The position numbers were made by a program, and so were the translations under genes. A stretch of 64,000 nt of DNA from Vitis vinifera (taxonomy: Eukaryota > Streptophyta > Magnoliopsida > Vitales > Vitaceae). Each line of letters opens with the position of its first letter. Position 1 is the first letter of the stretch. Shown piece after piece: positions 1-11,636 of this stretch. Location: NCBI RefSeq assembly GCF_030704535.1, contig NC_081823.1, positions 25,846,001 to 25,910,000 on the forward strand, given 5' to 3'. The notes beneath the pieces were generated by a model, which searched no databases, had not been told where the DNA came from, and was given only the letters and a program-made list of their open reading frames with translations.

Positions 1-112
1 CCAAAACTCCAATTCAGAATTTAATTTTCAAAACTTCAATTCTCAAATGATTTTCAAAATTCCAATTTCCAAATTTAATTTCCAATTTCCAAAATCCCAA
101 TTTTCACATTTG

Positions 113-117
<5 letters not shown>

Positions 118-162
<45 letters not shown>

Positions 163-163
163 A
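118..163. repeat. (TTA)n microsatellite, short tract
   Basis: About 15 TTA/ATT units inside the 5' LTR. It is a smaller version of the long tract at 339-578 and of the tract in the 3' LTR at 10809-10912. Confidence 0.9.
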
Positions 164-337
164 ATTCCATCTTCAAATAATTTCCAATATTCCAATATTC
201 CAATTTTCATAATTTAATTTTTGAAATTCCAATTTCTTTCAAATTTAATTTCCAAAACTCTAATTCATAATTTAATTTTCAAAACTCCAATTCTCAAATA
301 ATTTTCAAAATTCCAATTTCCAAAATCCCAATTTTCA

Positions 338-578
<241 letters not shown>

Positions 579-1693
579 TATTTTTTAAATTCCATCTTCA
601 AATAATTTCCAAGATTCCAATTTTCATAATTTAATTTTTGAAATTCCAATTTCTTTCAAATTTAATTTCCAAAACTCTAATTCATAATTTAATTTTCAAA
701 ACTCTAATTCTCAAATAATTTTCAAAATTCCAATTTCTTTCAAATTTAATTCCCAAAATTCCAATTCTTAAATTTAATTTCCAAAACGCCAATTTTCAAA
801 CAATTTTCGAGCTTTCAATTTTTGAATAAATTTGAAAACTTTAGTTTTCTTTCAAATAATTTTAATTTCACTTTAGTTTTCAAATATTTCTTTAATTCTA
901 TCACTTTTCATCTTTCTTTAAGGTTCAGTGTCACTGAAAATCCCACTTTTAATAAACTTGTTGTCTTTTTCTTTCAGGCAAGTACCTTCATAAATTTTTC
1001 TTTGATTTTAAAATAATTTTTTATGTTTCTCTTGATTTTAAATAAGCAAGAATGAATTTTTCATAATTCCAAAATAGTGGAATTTGTGAGACTAATTCAT
1101 GCAAGATAAATTGGGCTTTGATGGGAGCCCCACATATGAGTTTTCTTTTCTGATTGTGAATTGTTATACTTAATTAATATTGTTTGATCTTTGTCTTGCT
1201 CTTTGATATGCATGTGATATATTTTGTACTCGTTATTGCACACTAACTCTGTTTCATGATAGCACTTTATCATCTGTTGTCAAGGTACGCTCTCACTCTC
1301 ACTTTGTTCATTTATCTATTATCATGACTTGCTTTTGATCGATGATCACTTTGGTATCCATTGATCTCCTAGTCAATTTTCATGCTTGCTTCACTTTATT
1401 TAATAGAGACCCATTTTTAGGGGCTTAGAGGGGTGCTACAATCTTTACCATACATTCCTAATAAGTAACCTGACCCCCGAACCCAAGCTCGGTCTTTTAC
1501 ATACCTGCTTTTCCAAATAAGGAGTCACACTTAGGGTTTTTCTTTCTTATTTTGTTTTTCCTTTAAAAATAAAACAAAAATAAGTGGTGATTCCAAGTCT
1601 TTTCTAAAAATCAATTTTTCACTAAACAAATTAAAAAAAACGAGTTTCGCCATCGAGTGGAAACGCATGGAGCGAAATGCGGGGTCCACAAAA

Positions 1694-1710
1694 TGGCGAC
1701 TCCACTAGGA
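1694..1710 (+). promoter_or_regulatory. Primer binding site of the LARD
   Basis: TGGCGACTCCACTAGGA begins three bases after the LTR end. Its TGG start pairs with the CCA tail of a tRNA, as retroelement priming requires. I did not recognise the tRNA; it is clearly not the common initiator-Met site (TGGTATCAGAGC) used by the copia element in this window. Confidence 0.7.
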
Positions 1711-2007
1711 ATGTTAGAAAGTCAAACTTGAACTTAAGATGAGACAAATGTGGCATTTGATTAGTCGGTTGATTGATACATTCCCTTTGTGTTTCTCTAT
1801 GCTTGAGTGTTCATAGCACATTGAGGATTTTGATGTGGTGATTTTCTATGTTTGATTGCTATATCCATTTGTGACATTGGCATGCTTATGATATTGATCA
1901 ATTATGCTCTTTCCATGATTATTCTGCTCATCTTAACATGTACATTCTTCTTGTTGCTTATCTCATTCACCTTGACATGATTGATTCTCTTGGTTGTATA
2001 TTATCTT

Positions 2008-2157
2008 GATTATCATGGAGCATGCTCTCTTTGCTAGATATTCATCTCGATTATTATATTCCTACCTAGCTTGTGTGTAGATGATTATCATGGAGCATGC
2101 TATCTTTGCTAGATATTCATCTCGATTATTATATTCCTACCTAGCTTGTGTGTAGAT
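2008..2157. repeat. Tandem duplication, 2 x 75 bp, in the LARD internal region
   Basis: A 75-base unit starting GATTATCATGGAGCATGC occurs at 2008 and again at 2083, nearly identical (CTCTCTTTG against CTATCTTTG). The high identity suggests a recent slip or unequal exchange. Confidence 0.9.
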
Positions 2158-5100
2158 ATGAGTGATATACATATGCTTTGTATGACTGTCTGTTACATGA
2201 CTTCTCTCATTCCGTGTGATTGCATGGGTTGCTTATCTGTGTAGGACACACACCTATCCCCTTATCTCCAAGTTCCTAGTCTCGGTCGAACTAGTTTCCT
2301 TTGATCTCGTATTTGATATGAGACTTGTTGTTTTGTTTGCACTTTGACCAAGCTAGTGATTAAGAGTAGGGTCTAGCGATTAGCTATATCTATGTTTGGG
2401 AGCATTCTGGAGGAGGCTGACACATTGATGCTAATTGGAGTCCGACCTTTGAAGACCTATATAGCCCAGAGCTAGAATTCAGGATATTTGTGTGACCAGT
2501 GTGTTTTCTCTCTGCTTAGTTTGATAGGATTTTCGAATACACCAATAGTGTTCACTATGCATCTTAGATTACCACTGAGTGCTGAGAGTTGCGAGAGCTT
2601 TCACTATAAGAAACCCCTTGGGATGTTGAGGTAGTGCATGTGTGGAGGTGATGACCACCTTGCATAGAAGCACCCCATTTCTTCGGAGACGTGTAGAGGT
2701 TGGTGTACCACCGGAGGGTATGATCGCTTCTGCTAGGGATCCTTTAAAGTCCACTCTTTTTCTTTTTAGAGCCGCCTTGACCTTGTAGGTTGAGCCTTAA
2801 ATCTTTTTATTAGGATTTCATTTCCTACACGTGGGAGCATCTGAGGGCCTTTAGAGCCTCTTTAGTTACAGTTCGGGTCTAGTACTCCCTCTTTTGGTCT
2901 CCAGTTGAGAGTGCTTAGATATCGGTGTGAGTTTGAGTATCAGTTGGACTACCTCTTGCTATATGGTTTTGGTTTCTTCTTGTTGCTCGTTGAGTCTGGC
3001 ATATTTTCTCTTTAAGGCTTTAGATGGTCTTCTTTTCTTGAGTTGACACATTCTTTCAGTTTGTTGTCACTTTCTGCTTGACGTTTTGGGATATGCTCAT
3101 TGATCATGCTCACTTTTTTACATTCTTCACTTGTCATGGGCTTGGTACTTCATTCTTTGGTCGATTTGCCTATTTTTATTTTCAACCCAATATTTTTATT
3201 ACAAGAAAGTGAAAGGCATGTTTTCACATTCACACCATTTTCGAGAGGTTCGCCTTTATCACCTTATCATTTTTCTTTATGGAGCTCGGGTTGAAAGTGA
3301 ATCAAGGATATTTTGTTGTAGATGGAGTATCGATCTCATGTCATGTTGTTTTTCACACCTCATTCATTTTTTGGATTATTGATAAAGATTCTTTAGTCAC
3401 ATTTGTAGCCATCTAACAGTGGACACCTTTATGACTTTAGAGTTTCTGTCATTTATTCAGTTTTAGATTGCTATCACAAGACCATATATCATATGATGTG
3501 TTGTACTTTTTACTTGAGGCATCTATTCACTTGCACATTGTGGTTTTGAGGTATGACCTATCATGGAGGATATTGAGCCTATTAGCCTAGGATTAGAGAT
3601 TTGACCTAGAGAGTTTGAGACTGTGACCCATCTTCTTATGATCAGAGTAGTGTCTTACCCACTCTCACACCTTGACTTTGCTTTGACCTACATCCATCCA
3701 TTGTGAGCTTTGCACAATAGCACCCTTGAGACCATTATATGACCTTTCCATCATCAGCTTTTCTAGTTTTTCACATCTCCTCTTTGATCCAACCAGGTAG
3801 AGTGTGAGGAGTTTGAGCCCAGGGTTGATATTGCATGGCGATGGATGGCTTATGATTTTTAGGTGGCTTATGAAGTGAGAATTAGTCAATTTTCTGATGG
3901 GACTGTCACTTATTCTGCCATCAGCATAGAGATTGATCTTGTATGATGAGAGTTGGCTTGTGATGAGCAATTATGCCTGATGAGATCACCGTTTATTTCG
4001 CTTTGAGGGGGTCATCTTTGATACTATTATGGAGCATCTGGAGTACGGTTTGGCGCACGATTCCAAAGGGTTGACGTGATTATATCATATGGACATTGAT
4101 CTTTAGTTATCGATCATTTAAGGGTTTGAGAGCACGATGTTTGAGACAGTGGTTGTAGGATGGGTGGCCTTCATTTCGGTTAGCTCACACCCTACTACCT
4201 TCATTGACATCTAGATCATTGCTAGCCTTTTCAGCCTCGCATGAGCATCATAGTCTTTTCTTTCTTATAGCCTTGCTCATCTTTTACATCGGAATAGGGG
4301 TCATTTGGTGTATATATGCTTTATTCGGGAGTCTCGTGAGCCATGGACTTATTGACTCATCTTCTTCATTATTATTTTTTTGTCCTACCATTATTTTTCA
4401 TCATACCTCTTTGTTCATATCCTTTCTTCTATCATTTTGTTTTTGTCATCGCGTTTCTTTCTATGCCATGAGTGATGATCTTTCACATTTCAATGCATGG
4501 AGGACGGTCATCTCCCATTCCACTCCTATCTCATGGACATTGGTTCAGAAATCCTTAGTTGAGAAGGTCATCTTGTCAGAGAGAGTTCGCCTACATCATT
4601 GTTTGTGAGTATATCCATTTCATTATGTATTCTCAGTGGAGCTCATTTGTTGATATTTGGAGTATGTGCAAGTAAAAAAAAACGAATTTATGTATGTATA
4701 TAGTGTCATTCTCCATTGAGTGTATATACTAGTCATTAAGGTTGTTTTATTGAGTTAGTTGCTTATGAAAGTTCGTATGTGAACTTTCAAGGGACTATCA
4801 TCTTCTTGTATCTATCTTGTTATGTATTTTACGTGTAAGAGACAAGTGACCTTTTCCTAAGGACTCCGGATCATTAGCCTCTCTATCTTTACATACATTG
4901 GTGAATTGACTGTTCTCCATGGCTTGATTTGAGTGGATTAGTGCTCATTCATTTTCCTTTGATCTATTTGTTCCTCTCAAGGTATTTCATTCGCTTTGCC
5001 TACATTGTTCTTTGTTCATATCGATTTACATTCCGTGTTCAATATTTTCCACACATCATTCTTATACATCCCATCAACAATTCGATATTCTTCATTTCTT

Positions 5101-5429
5101 CTATTTAATCATTGATACATTCATCTTAGATTCTTTCTTCCTCACTAATATATTCATATTGGACGTCCTCAGATCCATGGTTTGCGAGACTCTCTACACA
5201 TATTGCATTTTATACACGAGGGTATGGGGTTTCACATTGGGATTATTGAGCCTAGTTTCCATTCATTTATTCACCTTATTACCTTAGCCTACGTTACGTC
5301 CTGAGTGTTAAGACCACCCTAAGGCCATGACATCACACATTGTGTTTGATAGCTCTTATGTGGGCGATACTTAGGATTGGTTCGAGAGCATTCTGATTGT
5401 GATGGACCATGAATTATAGTATGATCCTA

Positions 5430-7100
5430 CACTGGGGCAAAGCCACCTCAGAGAGTTTTTTTATTGGATATGCAGTCATTCTGCTCGATACATTGCATTG
5501 GGGCGCACACCTTTCTTGGTCAAGGGTTGATTTTTTTAAATGACCATTATGTAGAGGCATACTTTTCTAAGTCGATGATGGATTTTTGAGTCATGGCTAT
5601 CCCTTGGAGGAGATCAGACGTTTTTTTTTTTCACATTGGAGCATGAGACATGATTGGTATATTTCATTTGGTATACCTTACACAGGGGCATACCTCTCTC
5701 AGTCGATGATGTTTTTTGAGGCATAGTTGTTCCTTGGAGGTGATTAGATTCCTTTCACATTAAAGTACAAGATATGACTGGGTGATTTCCTTGATGTGAT
5801 TATAGGAGCATGGCCTTCTCATCATTGTTGACAAATTTTTGAGATGATTGGATAAGGACACAAACATTTTGTGATAGCATGCAACGGAGTTTAGTCATTT
5901 CAAAGATTGCCCTATACTGAGGCATGACCCTTTCATTGGCGATTAATCTTGGAGATACTTGCTTACATCTGGGCATGATCATGTCAGAGCGCATTTTTGT
6001 TGAGGCATACCACTTTGTTTGATTTTATTCACATTGGGACACGCTCTTTCTTTAAAGGAGGTCAGATACTCTCTTCACGTTACCACGATGACTTTGAGGA
6101 GCGGAGATTCATTTTGATTAGATGTTGTATGATTGGTTGTACTCCTTTCATCGATGTTTGCTTTGGAGATGCTTACACTGGGGCATAACCCACTCATTGG
6201 TGATAGATTTTGTGAGATGACAGTTTATGCCAGACACATACTTTCCAAAGATTATCTTGTACTGAGGGTTTACCCATTTTGAGAGGATGCATTCATACTA
6301 GGGCATAGCCACCTTGCTGATTTTGACATTGAGACTCCACCTCCTTTTTATGATTGTTGCTTTTGATGGATCATAGAGTTATTAACACCCTGGGTTCAGT
6401 CTTCTCAACATACTTGGTTTGACTTGGATACCCACTTTCCTTTGTTACACACCCATACATCCTACATTTGACACCATTATACCTGCATCCATCTTGTCAG
6501 AGCCTCACATCTTTTGAGCCCACATATTTCATCACCTTACATGACCTTATCCCATTCTCTTGATCAAGTGAGGATGCAAACCAATCTCGAGTTTTCAGGT
6601 CGAGTTTTCACATGCCTTTGGACATTAGGCTCAACATCTTCCATGATGGTAGGACCTTTTAGATTGTTCATTAGGCTCAACATCTTGACTTGCTTACATT
6701 TTGGACTTAGAGTCTTGGTCAGCTTTTGTTTGGTCTTTTGTTTTAGCTTTGCTTTGTTAGCATAGTTTCAGTGTTGCATTGGTCTTGTTTAAGCATTTGT
6801 TCTTTGATGTTAGACATTTTTCATTGTGTCATCGTTGGGCATATCCTAGAGTGTCTTGTATGGTGACATTCTATGTCTTATGTTGGTTACTATCTTAGAT
6901 TGGGGCATACCCCCATCCTTGAGTTCATCAGATGTTTTGCAGATTTTTCTCATTACTCGATCTATTTCTTGATCTTTGCGAGTTGTCATACTGGGGCATA
7001 CACCCTCTCTGGGTTCATCATATCTCATGTTGATTTCATGGTCGTTCGACCCATTTGTTGATATTTTCGAGTCTTTTACTGAGGCATACCTCATTTTCAT
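5430..7100. repeat. Dispersed degenerate mini-hairpin motif GRGGCATACCYC
   Basis: About 13 copies of a motif like ACTGGGGCATACCCC, spaced tens to a few hundred bases apart (near 5430, 5500, 5555, 5688, 5921, 5973, 6001, 6178, 6261, 6299, 6900, 6990, 7078). Several can form a stem round a CATA loop: GGGG-CATA-CCCC at 6900 and GAGG-CATA-CCTC at 7080. Others are degraded. This stretch appears to be an older array of the same style as the one at 7345-8350. Confidence 0.6.
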
Positions 7101-7237
7101 TGAGTTCATTATCCCAATCACTTCTTTAGGGTTCTTTTGGGCGTTTCTATTGTAGACCACATTTCTTGTTTCTTGTTTTTACTTTAGGTATCTTCTTTTG
7201 CAGATCACATACTTCTTTCTTTTCCGTTAGTTTGTTT

Positions 7238-7340
7238 AAGGCATCCCTCTTTCGTCAGTTTAGGGCATCTCTCTACCGTCAATTTGGTTAGGGCACTCCC
7301 TTTTTTCCATCAATTTTTTTAGGGCATCCCCTTTATTTCA
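7238..7340. repeat. Short tandem array of TTAGGGCATCCCT units
   Basis: Four consecutive units of about 25-30 bases, each with AGGGCAT or AGGGCAC followed by CCC/CTC and a CGTCA or CATCA spacer. The cores can pair (AGGG with CCCT). The array lies immediately before the 40 bp hairpin array. Confidence 0.65.
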
Positions 7341-7344
7341 GTTA

Positions 7345-8350
7345 TCACCACCATAGATCAAACATTTATGGGCATTTCAGATTCACCACCATAGATTGTG
7401 TATCTATGGGCATTTGTTATAGTTATCTCACCATCATAGATTTTCATCTATGAGCATTTATTTCAGTTATCTCACCACCATAGATTTTCATCTATAAGCC
7501 TTGATCAGTTTTCACCACCATAGATTTTCATCTATGGGCCTTGATCAGTTTTCACCACCATAGATTGGACATCTAAGGGCATTTCAGATTCACCATCATA
7601 GATTTTCATCTATAAGCATTTGTTTCAGTTATCTCACTACCATAGATCAGACATCTACGGGCATTTCAGATTCACCACCATTAGATTTTCATATATGAGC
7701 CTTGATCAATTTTCACCACTATAGATCGAACATCTATGGGCATTTCAGTTATCTCACCATCATAGATCTTCATCTATAAGCATTTGTTTCAATTATCTCA
7801 CCACCATAGATCAAACATCTATGGGCATTTCAATTTCACCACCATGGATTATCATCCATGGGCCTTGATCAGTTTTCACCACCATGGATTGGACATCCAT
7901 GGGCATCTCAGATTCACCACCATAAATCAGACATCCATGGGCATTCAGTTTCACCACCATAGATTATCATCTATGGGACTTGATCTGTTTTCACCACCAT
8001 AGATCAGACATCTATGGGCATTTCAGTTTTCACCACCATAGATCAAACATCTATGGGCATTTCAGTTTTTACCACCATAGATTGCGTATCTATGGGCATT
8101 TTTTACGTTATCTCACCATCATAGATTTTCATCTATGAGCATTTGTTTCAATTAGCTCACCACCATAGATTAGACATCAATGGGCATTTTAGTTGATTCA
8201 CCACCATGGATTTTCATCCTTGGGCCTTTGAGATTATTACCACCACAAATTTTTATTTGTGGGTTTTTGAGAGTTTCACCATCATAGATTGGCATCTATG
8301 GACATTTCTGTTGTATCACCACCGTAGGTTTTCACCTATGGGCCTTCTAG
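7345..8350. repeat. 25-unit hairpin tandem array (about 40 bp units)
   Basis: Consensus unit: CACCACCATAGAT, 4-5 variable bases, then ATCTATGGGCATTTCAG. CCATAGAT and ATCTATGG are exact reverse complements, so each unit forms an 8 bp stem with a 4-5 base loop (TTTC, TATC, CAGAC, TGGAC, TGTGT). Two spacer types alternate irregularly: GCATTTCAG and GCCTTGATCAG. Some units have both arms altered together: CCATGGAT/ATCCATGG near 7840 and 7880, and CCACAAAT/ATTTGTGG near 8243. The array sits in the 3' part of the internal region, about 650 bases before the polypurine tract. Function unknown. Confidence 0.9.
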
Positions 8351-8984
8351 TTTAGCATTTAGAGTTAGCTTTTGGGTTTGGCTTCCAAAGCTATTCTATT
8401 CTCAATTAAGCGTTTAGAGTCAATCTTGTCATTCAGAGCCATAGTTCCTAATATTCATGATCATAGCATTACATGTTTTGTTCTCACAGTTTCACATTCC
8501 ATCTTACTTCTCTTTGTTGCATATGTGTTTGTCACTTCATTGTGATATTCTAGAGTTTTTTCTCATATTTTGTGCAGGATATAACTCTATGAGCTCATAG
8601 CATGTGTCTTGGTTGTATTGTTAGATACTCTACACCTTGTGTCCTCATATGGTACACGTATGGTTTTTCCTTTTATACTCATTTTTATGTTCTTTGGTAG
8701 TTCGACTGTTACTCATCTTTGACATTGATCTTCGAGTCACTTCTTGAGACATATTAGAGATAGTCTAGATCCATAGCGCAACTCTAGAGACATTCTAAGA
8801 GCTACCCTTCTCTTAGGATTTTAGAACCTTTTTTGTTCCTTTATTGGTTTGAGCGAGTTTGTGTTCTACTTGTGTACCTTTAAGGGTCTTTCTTTTTCTT
8901 CGGTAAAGTTCACTTCATTCCACTCACTATTCATACTTTCTTTTCATTCTATTATTCGTATTCCTTACACTCGTGAACTGTACC

Positions 8985-8993
8985 GAAGAGGGG
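8985..8993 (+). promoter_or_regulatory. Polypurine tract of the LARD
   Basis: GAAGAGGGG followed by CACATT, immediately upstream of the 3' LTR start TGTAGACCCC. This is the expected plus-strand priming site of an LTR retroelement. Confidence 0.7.
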
Positions 8994-10806
8994 CACATTT
9001 GTAGACCCCTTTTGGCTGGCCACCCGAGGAGTAATTTTTTTCTATTTTTTGGAGTGGGGGATGGCTACTAGCTGTATGTTGAGACACATGGCGAAGCACG
9101 TCACCAACTCACCAACGTGGTGGTTGGGATAAAGACTTGCTGAGTAGATGGGGAGCAGGGAGTCAGTAGAAGCTTGCATGAAAATAAAGAGAGGAGAGGG
9201 AAACGGGGTGGAGAGAACTAAAACTTTTGGGGAGAGCAACTTGAGAAAGGAAGCTGGAAGTTGGGTTCGAGGGCATATCTATCAGGTATGGCCACAACTT
9301 TTTTTTTTCCTCTTCTTCTTTACGATTCTCTTCATTATTTTACTTCATTTTCTGTTGATTTTTTTTAGCATTATCATGATTGACTGAGAGTGGGTGTTAA
9401 GGATTTACATGTTGAACTTTATTGATTTTCAAATATTTCTTTTTATATACTTTTTTGTTGTTGATTTCTTTGTTATTCACGTGGGTCGATTTCGGGTTGT
9501 TGTGGCTCTATTCTGTATACACGACATAGCAATCTGGAAGTATATCCATGTTTTGAATCTTCTTGAGGTTTTCCCCACTTGCTCTAAGCTCATGGAAGAC
9601 ATATGAAATGGGGCTTCATACACTTATTTTCTGTTTGATTTTCTATTTGTTTTTTTTTCTTTCTTTTTCCTTATACTTTACTCGTCTTTGCTCTGTTCCT
9701 CTCTTTTGATTGCTTTCGGAAATGCAACCCCAAGTCATATACCCAAAACCGCTAGTCATTTTTTGGCACTAAAAAATGGGTGCAACCTCCAAGCGGTTTT
9801 GTGAGCTTCTCGACTTGAAGAAAGACTGACTCGTCGACGCTGTTGTCGGCTTCAACACCAACTCACCTTGACGCCATGACAGAGAAGTAGAGCATGAAAA
9901 CCAAAGCAACCGTAGAAAAAGAGTGGGAATTGAATGACAGCGTGCCAGCTTGCTTCGTTTGGTCCGATGTCGTCTCCGACGGTGGGGCAAGCTGCCATGT
10001 CTGTATCGGCAACCTAGTCGGTGTCTGAGCATACACAGAGGAAGATGTATGTGAGCAATGTGGAAGCGGGACTTAAAATGTGGGAGTTTAGAGAGATTGC
10101 ATTTCTGATTGTACAGCTTTATTTTGGCCAGTATATGCGAACGAGTGGGGTAGGTTTTTGATGGTGTGTTTGGTTTTGAATGGAAGAGAAATGGTGCATC
10201 AGTTGGTTAGTCAGCTCAAAATGGTGGTTGATGAGTGTAAGTGGACATTTCAGGAAGGAGACTTTAAAAAATAGGAGCTGGTGGTTCAAGAAATAGTTAG
10301 ATTCTTGAAAGCTGACACAACTTTTATGAAGCACCACATATGAGAGTATCAAAATAATTTTTACAACTTCATTTATGCTTTCAAAATATCAATTTTCAAA
10401 ACTCACTTTTTCTCAAATAACTTTCAAAACTCCAATTTTCCAAATTTAATTTTTAAAACTTCAAATTTTAAATAATTTTCGAAACTCTAATTTCTCTCAA
10501 ATTTAATTTCCAATTTTCACATTTATTTATTTAATCATTATATTTTCGTTATTATTATTATTCTATTTATTTATTTATTTATTTATTTTTAAAATTCCAT
10601 CTTCAAATAATTCTTCAAAATTCTGATTTCCAAATTTAATTTCCAATTTCCAATTTTCACATTTATTTATTTAATCATTATATTTTCATTATTATTATTA
10701 TTCTATTTATTCATTTATTTTTTTAAATCCCATCTTTAAATAATTCTTCAAAATTCCAATTTCCAAATTTAATTTCCAATTTCCAATATCCCAATTTTCA
10801 CATTTG

Positions 10807-10808
<2 letters not shown>

Positions 10809-10865
<57 letters not shown>

Positions 10866-10866
10866 G

Positions 10867-10912
<46 letters not shown>
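10809..10912. repeat. (TTA)n microsatellite in the 3' LTR
   Basis: About 34 units with one TGA interruption, equivalent in position to the much longer tract at 339-578 of the 5' LTR. Apparent poly-isoleucine frames across it are artefacts of the repeat. Confidence 0.95.
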
Positions 10913-10914
<2 letters not shown>

Positions 10915-11636
10915 TTATTTATTTTTAAGATTCCATCTTCATATAATTTCCAATATTCCAATTTTCATAATTTAATTTTTGAAATTCCAATTTCTTTCAA
11001 ATTTAATTCCCAAAATTCCAATTCTTAAATTTAATTTCCAAAACGTCAATTTTCAAACAATTTTCGATCTTTCAATTTTTGAATAAATTTGAAAATTTTA
11101 ATTTTCTTTCAAATAATTTTAATTTCACTCCAGATTTCAAATATTTCTTTAATTCTATCACTTTTCATCTTTCCTTAAGTTTCAGGGTCACCAAAAATCC
11201 CGTGTTTAATAAACTTGTTGCCTTTTTCTTTCAGGCAAGCACCTTCATAAATTTTTCTTTGATTTTAAAATAATTTTTTATGTTTCTCTTGATTTTAAAT
11301 AAGCAAGAATGAATTTTTCATAATTCCAAAATAGTGGAATTTGTGAGACTAATTCATGCAAAGATAAATTGGGCTTTAATGGGGGCCCCACATATGAGTT
11401 TTCTCTTCTGATTGCTAATTGTATACTTAATGAATATTGTTTGATCTTTATCTTGCTCTTTTACATGCATGTGATATATTTTGTACTCGTTATTGAACAC
11501 TAACTCTGTTTCATGATAGCGCTTTATCATCTGCTACCAAGGTACACTCTCACTCTCACTTTGTTCATTTATCTATTATCATGACTTGCTTTTAATCTAT
11601 GATCACTTTGGTATCCATTGATCTCCTAGTCAATTG

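Larger units (their letters stand above)
1691..8999 (+). mobile_element. Non-coding internal region of the LARD
   Basis: These 7.3 kb lie between the primer binding site and the polypurine tract. Plant LTR elements normally carry gag and pol here. The longest open frame is 134 codons (4204-4608), a hydrophobic, compositionally driven peptide. I see no zinc knuckle, protease, YxDD reverse transcriptase, RNase H or integrase motif in any frame. The element is therefore non-autonomous and would need proteins from another, probably gypsy-type, element. The left part (1710-5300) is unique-looking AT-rich sequence; the right part (5430-8350) is repeat-rich and listed separately. Confidence 0.8.

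Noticed and set aside
4204..4608. 134-codon open frame in the LARD internal region
   Set aside because: Hydrophobic, low-complexity product without domain similarity, in a region with no other coding signal; most likely chance.
7784..8002. His-rich 72-codon open frame
   Set aside because: Translation of the hairpin tandem array in one frame; it does not persist over the array.
7345..8350. CRISPR-like array
   Set aside because: Regular spacing of about 40 bp suggested it, but this is plant DNA, spacers are not unique, repeats are diverged, and no cas genes exist.
10707..11028. Open frames of poly-isoleucine on both strands
   Set aside because: Direct translation of the ATT/TTA microsatellite.
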